A stretch of 64,000 bases of DNA from Neckera pumila. Its lineage: Eukaryota > Streptophyta > Bryopsida > Hypnales > Neckeraceae. This document shows positions 56,557 through 64,000 of the stretch, piece after piece. The stretch's first letter is position 1. Each line of letters starts with the position of its first letter. Under the pieces are notes generated by a model that had not been told where the DNA came from, made no database searches, and worked only from the letters and a program-made list of their open reading frames with translations. Position numbers and translations under genes: made by a program. The stretch covers positions 16,804,501 to 16,868,500 of the forward strand of contig OZ018412.1 in NCBI GenBank assembly GCA_963969595.1. Direction: 5' to 3'.

Positions 56557-57486
56557 TTAACCCCTAAAGGATCATTGTTAGTTGTCCCTTTGGGGGACAA
56601 ATCGGAATTTTGGGCACGTACCTACGGGCTGAAATTTTGTCCTAATTTTTTTAAATATTTTGGAAGATAGAAAAATTGATTAGCTTTGTGTGAATATAAT
56701 TTTTTTAAACCAGTGCCTGGGAACAAAACTTACACCCAAAACAATGGAGAGGGGGGAGGGAGGGGAGAAGGGGTAGCAAAAAAAAATTCAAGAAAATTCA
56801 TTTTTTTTCTTCTCAAAGATTATATTTTTGTCTATATAGAAAGCTTTGATTCATTCCATTTGGATTCACTTTGAGAAAATTATAGACAATCTTGTTTTGG
56901 AGCAATTAGAGCATCTTCTTGAAAAAACAACTCGTAGAATTCATTTAAGAATGCAATTTTTACAATTTTTGAAAAAAGAAGTTCGACATGGTTTAATTTG
57001 CTTGCTTGAACAATCTCACCATCGGGATTAGTGCATTTTAATTTCATTTTACAGATATTTATAATTTAGATTTTTCTTCTATCTTGTACCTACTTCTGAT
57101 ATTTAACAATTTTTTAAAGTATGAAAATTAAGTTTTTTCCTAAATTTGTTTTTTCCTAGATTCTCAACTCAATTCTCCACCATAAAGATTTAAAGCTCAA
57201 AACTTTGTAGTGCAAAAAATTAAAGTTAAGAAGGTTCAAAGTCAAATAAATTATTCCCACAATGTTATGAGAAATTGGGTTTTTTCACTTTAAGCACAAA
57301 TATCTTGCAATCTGTGCAGCCAAAAATTCTGAAATTTTTTCCACATATTTTCATACAAATTAGGTATAAGATCCTATGGTCAGATGTGCAAAAAAACAAT
57401 TTTCAAATTTTTTTACTCTTTGATATAGAAATAGTAGTTTTAAGTGATTTTTGGCAGAAAAAGGCCTTGGTCCTTTAGAGGGTTAA
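56557..57486. mobile_element. TTAA-type element, group C (930 bp)
   Basis: Left TTAA-CCCCTAAAGGATCATTG, right GGTCCTTTAGAGGG-TTAA. Same orientation as 9235-10160. A short G-rich insert (GGAGAGGGGGGAGGGAGGGG) lies at about 56744. Confidence 0.87.
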
Positions 57487-57489
57487 GTG

Positions 57490-57590
57490 AGTCTTAAGTA
57501 TAATCTTTATAGTAAGATTATAAATAATGAATTTTTTAGGAGATTTTTGGTTAAACTTTATTAGAAATACATGTAATAGAAAGGGTGGTT
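57490..57590. mobile_element. fragment of a CACTA-type MITE
   Basis: Resembles the left part of the 18929-19132 MITE (AGGAGATTTTTGGTTAAA, AGAAATACATGT) and ends TTTACTAGTG. The other end is not found. Confidence 0.5.
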
Positions 57591-57619
57591 TACTAGTGCA
57601 TGATGTCCCAAGTCCCAAC

Positions 57620-57866
57620 CATTAGAGGAGATTTGGGGTTCTTGGAGGGCTACAAGTTCCCCTACGTTTCCAGACTGCGGGAACGCAGCTGCAGTAGCTG
57701 GTTGATGTGGCACAACGATTTCCACATCATTTTTTGGAAAAAAAATGCTTCAAATGATATTTTGGTAAAAAAAATTTTGACACGCCCGTACCGCCGTTCA
57801 CTGAATTTGGCTGGATTGGGGAATGGGCCCGAACGGCCCTCCAAGGCCCCCGAATCCTGTCTAATG
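57620..57866. mobile_element. CATTAG-ended MITE, copy 6 (247 bp)
   Basis: Left CATTAGAGGAGATTTGGGG, right CCCCCGAATCCTGTCTAATG. Keeps CCAGACTGCGGGAACGCAG, the CAAATGATATTTTGG word and CGCCCGTACCGCCGTTCA. Confidence 0.83.
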
Positions 57867-57889
57867 TTTCTAACTCATGGTTCCAAGAC

Positions 57890-58745
57890 AAAATCCCAAC
57901 TTCCTTGGGTTGAGAAAGGTGAATAAAAAGAAATGTGGAACTTAGGACTTCATATTGTGAAGGCCAAAGTTCCAATTCTAAGTCCCAAATTATCTCTTAT
58001 ATTTTATAGCAATTAAATGCCTCCAAAATGGATTAAAAAATCAAAACTTTATTGGAAGGGCACTTTTAACATCAAATGTGCTTTGAACAAATTTAGACAA
58101 AATTTCAACCAGTGGGGATGATTTATTTGGTGTTTCCTCTTAATTTTATATTCAAACCAATGGTTGGAACTTGGAAGCCAAGTTAGACTTCTACTTTTGC
58201 TAACTTAGGGCCATTTCATACTACGCCCCAAGTCCCAATTAAGTCCCAAGTCCCAAATCACTTCCAAACATGGCAACAGGTTTTGGAATTTGGATGCCAA
58301 GGAAGTGGGACTTGGAAGCCAAATTGGATCTCGCCAAAGTAGAAACCTAGCTTGTCTTCCAAATACCAAGTAAAGCATCCTAGTGGGCTAATTTTTCTCC
58401 AAATCTATCCAATGCAGATTTGATGCTAGAAGTGTCCCAAAATTTGTTTTTTTGACTTTTTGATTCAATTTTGGGGCATTAAATTGCTATCTAAATTGGA
58501 GTATAGTACAAGAGTCAAATTGGGACTTGGGGTTCAAGCTTTGAAATTCACACTATGAGTTTGGCAAGTTCTACATTTTTTATTTTTTATTCACCTTCCT
58601 CAAACCAAAAAAGTTGGGACTTGGGATGTAATATGAAACACCCCTTACATCCAATTTGGTCTCCAAGCTCCACTTCCTTGGTACCAAAATTCCCCCCAAA
58701 TGTTGCCATATAGGTATTTTGGAGCATAGTGTGAAGCCCTAAGTC
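57890..58745. repeat. two overlapping foldbacks rich in AAGTCCCAA words
   Basis: Pair 1: 57890-58035 and 58462-58625 are inverted copies (AAAGGTGAATAAAAA / TTTTTATTCACCTTCCTC, ATAGCAATTAAATGCC / GGCATTAAATTGCTAT). Pair 2: 58204-58345 and 58605-58742 (CTTAGGGCC / AGCCCTAAG, CCAAGGAAGTGG / CCACTTCCTTGG). The short word AAGTCCCAA or its complement recurs many times. No coding capacity. Confidence 0.72.
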
Positions 58746-60084
58746 CAAATTTTTAGCTTTCCACCAATCAGATTTTGAAAATTGAGTGAGACCTGGGACT
58801 TGGAATGTAATGCAAAGTGGTCTTCATTTGATCTTCTTGAAAAAAAATTTGATGAATATTTGTTGGATGAAGTGAATTTTTTAAAACACTCATCATCTAC
58901 TATGTAAAAGCTTGAGTATTCAATTGTTAAATGCATACAAAAATGGAGCATCCCATCTATATATAATATTTGGCTATCATGTTACAAACATCCTATTGTA
59001 CCATTCCAATAATCTTGCACAATATATAATACAATTGTACTTTGATTTTTGTTATATTGACCTTTACAGAACATTATGACTGCTTTTGTAACTTTGAGTA
59101 GAATGGTACAATTATTTTGCCAAAATGTAGCTAAAATATAGAAATTGATTTATTTGACAAATTTTGGTTGTACGACACCTCACATTGAACTCTTCATAGA
59201 TCATATTTTGTTCTTTTAATGTATTTTTTTTTAAACATGAAAGATGGGTGTATGGATGCTTCTTACATCTCCATACAGACAAAGTTTATGGGTGAACAAT
59301 TATTTGGGTATTCGGGTGAATTGTGCCAATTTTTTGGGGGAGGTCATTGTACAAGCAAGACACTAAATCCTTCCATCCATTTGGGGCCTTGCGGGCCAAA
59401 TTTACCCTGGGAAAAACGCAGGAATTTTTTATTTACCACAAACTTTTTGTTTTGTAAAATCTAAATTCATATTTGCAATCAGAGGCCCCAAGTTAGCTAC
59501 ACAAAATAGTAAAATCAAGTTGCCTTGTCAATTAGGTTTCCTTACCTGAGATAAATTACTTCATGGGTCAATGCTTGTTCCACATGGAGGTGCATGCCAC
59601 TCTCTGAACCAAGCCTTGAACTGGTTCACAAATCTATGCCATACACATGGCTCTAAAATGAATGCACCATTGTACAAAAGCAATGAATATTTCTATAGTG
59701 TGGATTGTTGAGAAATTAGTGTGGGAGCAACCTAATTTCACTATTTTGTGTAGGGAGGTTAGTAAGTATCCCTAGACAAGGCTCAATTATAAGGGGCTCT
59801 TTTTTACTTTTACCTTCAAGAATTTACCCTGCTGGGCCCACAAAGGATGGGAGGATTTAACATGTTTCACAATACAGTACTGTACCTTAAGGCTGAAACA
59901 TCATCTCCAAAGTCCTGGCAAAAGGTTGGTACTGCTTGAAATTCACAGGTCTTGGCACATTGGATTTGTATGGAATGAGTTCAAACCATAGATGGCAATG
60001 AAAATGACAAATCCACAACTGAATAGATCAGGTACAAATATCATTCTCGTGTACGTTCACCTTTTTTTTCTTTTTAAAACCATG
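58746..60084. other. AT-rich spacer with dispersed-repeat blocks, no gene
   Basis: 59060-59200 resembles 18790-18920; 59390-59530 and 59700-59830 share blocks with 7490-7600, 8800-9030 and 44750-44900. No gene seen. Confidence 0.45.
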
Positions 60085-60086
60085 TA

Positions 60087-60358
60087 AGGCAGGTATACCC
60101 AAAACCATCACAAATTGGTGCCGTGCCTAGTTACTATTATTAAGCTGATCAGATTTTCATATTTTCTTGTTGGCAAGTGAAAGGAGGTTCTGACGCACCA
60201 GAGAACGCAACATTTGGATACTGTATGCAAAAGTTATTAAGGAACAAAGTTTGATTCTAAAAGCATTTCTTCCACATAGGTACAGAACTTATTTTGGAGA
60301 TGTACAGAGAGTATAGATGGCGGTTTAAGGTCAATGGCGCATTTGGGTGTACCTACCT
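60087..60358. mobile_element. AGGTGGGTAC-ended MITE, copy 3 (272 bp), TA flanks
   Basis: Left TA-AGGCAGGTATACCCAAAAC, right TTTGGGTGTACCTACCT-TA. Opposite orientation to the 29601 copy; the interior contains AAGTGAAAGGAGGTTC and AACTTATTTTGGAGATGTAC. Confidence 0.82.
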
Positions 60359-60360
60359 TA

Positions 60361-61205
60361 CATCCACTTTATGAAACCCATTCGAGGGTAGACTTTACTG
60401 ATAAACACCCGAATGCGGAAATAAACCTGAAATTCTCGTGTACGTCCACTTTCAAGACTATTCTCCACTATGTGATGGTTGGTGTTTGCAATTAATATGT
60501 GCAATAATTTCAGACTCATTGTACAATGTTGGGCTCTTCACGTTCTACTGTAGACACTGAAAGCAGTTAGGAGTTAGGACTTAGGAGGAATTCTTTTTCT
60601 TAAATTCCTTTTTTGCGTCCAGATAATGAATTTCTGTCTTCAAATGATAGTGATACAATAATAATTTTTGAAAAAATAACTAAACTGTCAAAGTTGAATA
60701 AACAACAATGAGATGAAAGTAAGTAGATGAAAAATGTTTTCTATCCAAAATTAATGGCTACAACACTACTGCAAGCGGGAGAAAGTTTTGGACATTTGGA
60801 CATCTAAACATCCTCCAAAAAATCCCGCATGAGAGTTCCATCGTCGTGGCTATTGATGGACTGATTTTGAACTTGTAGTGGCCTTAAGTACTTTATTTGA
60901 GACTACAATCTTCAAATCCAATAAGTGATAAGGGGTTCCATTGCTATATAGAGGCTGAGATTTACATGCAAAAGACATGCCAATAGTTGCTAGACGAAAT
61001 TATTAAGAAGGTAACTACACCAAAATTGCATACAAATAAGCAATTGAACATGGTTCCTTTTATTAACTTGCCTAATTTTTGGTTGGATCTTATGGGAGGT
61101 CAAATAAATGTTTTAGATTTTCTTCTTATACATAGTTTTGGAACAAAGTAGGGAGGAAATTATGAATTTCTAAAGTGCTTAAAATAGATTTGTCTAAAAG
61201 CAATC
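60361..61205. other. spacer, no gene
   Basis: No coding or repeat feature recognised. Confidence 0.4.
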
Positions 61206-61486
61206 CATTAGAGGGGATTTGGGGGCCCTGGAAGACTGTTTCAAGCCCGTTCCCTAGTCTGCCCAGATTCAACAAACGACGGTATGGGCGTGTCAGAATT
61301 TTTTTTTCAAAAAAAAGAAAAGAAAAAAGTTTCACCAAAATATCATTTTAAGCAATTTTTTTTTTTTTTTCAAAAATGACGTGGCAGTTGCTGTGCCACG
61401 TCAACTAGCTACTGCAGTTGTGTTTCCGCAGTATAGGAACGCAGGGGAACTTGCAGTCTCCCAACACTCCCAAATCCCCTCTCGTG
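61206..61486. mobile_element. CATTAG-ended MITE, copy 7 (281 bp)
   Basis: Left CATTAGAGGGGATTTGGGGG, right CCCAAATCCCCTCTCGTG. Orientation is opposite to copies 1, 2 and 4, with the TTTCCGCAGTATAGGAACGC block near the right end and a GTGCCACGTCA box inside. Confidence 0.83.
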
Positions 61487-61979
61487 CTAGTCTCCCATGA
61501 ATAGAGCCATTAAATTTGAGGCAAGGAGGTTGTTGTCTACATGCATGCTCCACTTAGATTCTCTCAGCTCAACAAGAATTGCCATTGGCTACACAAATTG
61601 GTAGACTTACCAAACTCTAATGTATGGGACAGTAAGTTATAACAAAAGATCACTTTAAATCCAACAAAGTTCTCTGGCAAGCATCATTGCATGTTGGAAA
61701 GCACTCATTTTTTAATCATAGAAAGACAATTTTGCAATAATAAAAGTTGGGGGAAACCTAAGAAAGATATTTGATTATAATATGCAAAAAATTTGAGAGG
61801 TCAACGTTGAATGGATAGATTTTCTAAAATCGTGCCCTATTTCAAAATTTACACCTTGAAGAGATAAAGTGCAACAAGTGTACATTTTTTAGGGTTTGCT
61901 TTTGGAAATATGTTCAAAATTGGGTGATCCTACTTTATATTGTGCGCACCCATGCAAAGTACACCCTTGCCTCCAAGCA
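61487..61979. other. spacer, no gene
   Basis: Nothing recognised. Confidence 0.4.
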
Positions 61980-62910
61980 TTAACCCCTAAAGGACCAACA
62001 TGCGTTTTTTGGCCGTATAGAAATTTTGGGCAGGTACCTGTGACTAGAGATATCCATATTTGAGGCTGAAATTTTAATAGAAGGTGGGGGCGAGGAATAT
62101 CTCCATGTATACCAAGTTTCATGACATTTCGAAATACGAGTCAAAAGTTGTGACCTAATATGTTGCTTTTTTTCGTAACTGGGCAGTTTGGGCAGATCAG
62201 AAAAAATCATTTTTTCCGGAATTTTTTTTTTGAAATTGGTTCTCTACATTTATATATACTCAAAAAGCTTTGAGTCATTCCATTTCACTCAATGAGTCAA
62301 AAGTTATGAGGGTTTTTGGTTTGCGGGCAGTTATGGATTGTCTACTCTAAAAAAAACTTTAAAGTCGTTTATTTAACTCAATTTTCAATATTTTTGGAAA
62401 AAAATAAATTCTAGGATGTAAATTGATTATTTCAACATTACAACCATTGGGATTGGTATTTTTAAATTCCATGATTAAAATTTTAACAATTTAGTATTTT
62501 GAATCATTTTCTACTTCTTTCTACTTACTATTTTTTTCCTATATGTTGTACAATTCCAAATGATGTGAAATTTTTCAAGCATATAGCCAACTTGTTTAGG
62601 AAACTGAATTCAAAGAAGCACCACCTTTATAGGCATTTTTTCATTGAAAAGTGAGCTTGCAAAGTGCAGCTGCCCGGTTTTTTGCAGGATTGAAAAAATG
62701 GTTTTCAAGACTTTGAATGCTTATATCTTATGATCCACACGGCGGAATTTTCTGAAATTTTTACCACATGTTTTCAAAATATCATACTACAAGATCCTAC
62801 GGTTACATGTGTCAAAAATTATTTTTTTCCAAAAATTTGGTAGTTGTATTAGAAATGGCAGTTTTGGAGCGTTTTTGGTGAGAACATAGTCATGAAACTT
62901 TAGGGGTTAA
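61980..62910. mobile_element. TTAA-type element, group B (931 bp)
   Basis: Left TTAA-CCCCTAAAGGACCAACATG, right ATGAAACTTTAGGGG-TTAA, perfect TTAA flanks. Nearly the same sequence as the next copy, 296 bp further on and in the same orientation, so it is among the youngest. Confidence 0.9.
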
Positions 62911-62920
62911 ATCATTCAAG

Positions 62921-63092
62921 ATAAACCAACCTATGACATGTAAAAGGCCCCTAACACGCACCTAGAAAATGACCCATTACAATCTTGCATCAATCCATGA
63001 CAAAAAAATTCCGATAAATGAGATTTAGGCTACATTAGGTAGAATTCATGGCCACAATCAATGTCTTGGATGATGGTGATGGAGAGATTGCA
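62921..63092. repeat. dispersed repeat, copy at 62.9 kb
   Basis: Second copy of the block at 29411-29598, with CATTACAATCTTGCATCAAT and CTTGGATGATGGTGATGGAG. Flanked on both sides by group B elements. Confidence 0.7.
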
Positions 63093-63205
63093 ATAGGAAC
63101 TTTCTTTCAAAAAAAATAAAAAAATAAAAAATAGGAACTTCCACCTTGTGAGTGTAAAACTAATTATAAGAGATGACTTTTTTAGGCCTTCATGTTGTAG
63201 CCATA

Positions 63206-64000
63206 TTAACCCCTAAAGGACCAACATGCGTTTTTTGGCCATATAGAAATTTTGGGTAGGTACGTGTGACTAGAGATATCTGAATTTGAAGCTGAAATTT
63301 CAATAGAAGGTGGGGACGAGGAATATCTTCATGTGTACCAAGTTTCACGACATTTCGAAATACGAGTCAAAAGTTGTGACCTAATATATTACTTTTTTCG
63401 TAACTGGGCAGTTTGGGCAGATAAGAAAAAATCATTTTTTCCAGATTTTTTTTTTTGAAATTGGTTCTCTACATTTATATACACTTAAAAAGCTTTGAGT
63501 CATTCCATTTCAATCAATGAGTCAAAAGTTATGAGGATTTTTGAATTGCGGGCAGTTATAGATTCTCTACTCTAAAAAAAACTTTAAAGTCGTTTATTTA
63601 ACTCAATTTTCAATATTTTCGGAAAAAATAAAATCCTAGGATGTAGATTGATTATTTCAACATTACAACCGTTGGGATTGGCATTTTTAAATTCCATGAT
63701 TAAATTTTTAACAATTTAGTATTTCAAATAATTTTCTACTTCTTTCTACTTACTATTTTTTTCCTATATGTTGTACAAATCCAAATGATGTGAAATTTTT
63801 CAAGCATATAGACAACTTGTTTAGAAAACTGAATTCAAAGGAGCACCACCTTTATTGGCATTCTTTCATTGAAAAGTGAGCTTGCAAAGTGCAGCTGCCC
63901 GATTTTTCGCAGGATTGAAAAAATGGTTTTCAAGACTCTGAATGCTTATATCTTATGATCCACAGGGTGGAATTTTCTGAAATTTTTACCACATGTTTTC
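63206..64000. mobile_element. TTAA-type element, group B, cut by the window end
   Basis: Left TTAA-CCCCTAAAGGACCAACATG. It follows 61980-62910 almost base for base through to the last base of the window, so the right end lies about 130 bp beyond. Confidence 0.88.

Overview
The window looks like nuclear DNA of a land plant. It holds three recognisable protein-coding genes, all on the minus strand: an F-box/leucine-rich-repeat protein of the MAX2/D3 type (1820-4153), an intron-less receptor-like cytoplasmic kinase with a damaged catalytic core (31474-32895), and a ten-exon USP-domain protein kinase of the SELMODRAFT_444075 type (47539-52808). Plant splice signals, the MAX2 gene and the kinase families point to a streptophyte. 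The very AT-rich, MITE-packed intergenic DNA and the kinase type would fit a bryophyte, lycophyte or fern better than a compact angiosperm genome, but I cannot name the species.

Layout: 1-1819 is AT-rich flank with a possible retrotransposon primer-binding site. MAX2 follows, with its leader side to about 5.5 kb. From 5.8 to 29.9 kb there is no host gene: it is a nested pile of short non-autonomous DNA transposons. The kinase gene sits at 31.5-32.9 kb with three diverged tandem repeats just past its 3' end. 33-36.5 kb is mostly unique. 36.5-44.1 kb is again transposon-rich. 44.1-47.5 kb is mostly unique 3' flank of the USP kinase, which occupies 47.5-52.8 kb. 54-64 kb returns to transposon-rich DNA.

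The most striking content is a set of roughly nineteen related elements whose ends read TTAA-CCCCTAAAGG ... CCTTTAGGGG-TTAA. One is nested in another with a recognisable pre-insertion site, and two have altered target quadruplets (CTAA/CTAA and TTAT/TTAT) repeated directly on both sides. This shows a genuine 4-bp TTAA-type target duplication, as used by piggyBac transposases. They fall into size classes (about 645, 740, 925 and 1700-1840 bp), carry no transposase, and share a degenerate internal module. One class is a head-to-head hairpin. At least four other MITE groups occur: a CATTAG-ended group, a TA-flanked AGGT group, CACTA-type elements with 3-bp duplications, and a Stowaway-like copy. 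The TTAA set and its relation to piggyBac are the best candidates for something undescribed.

The three genes do not form an obvious pathway; their adjacency looks like ordinary gene order separated by repeats. Coordinates of repeat ends were read by eye and may be off by a few bases.
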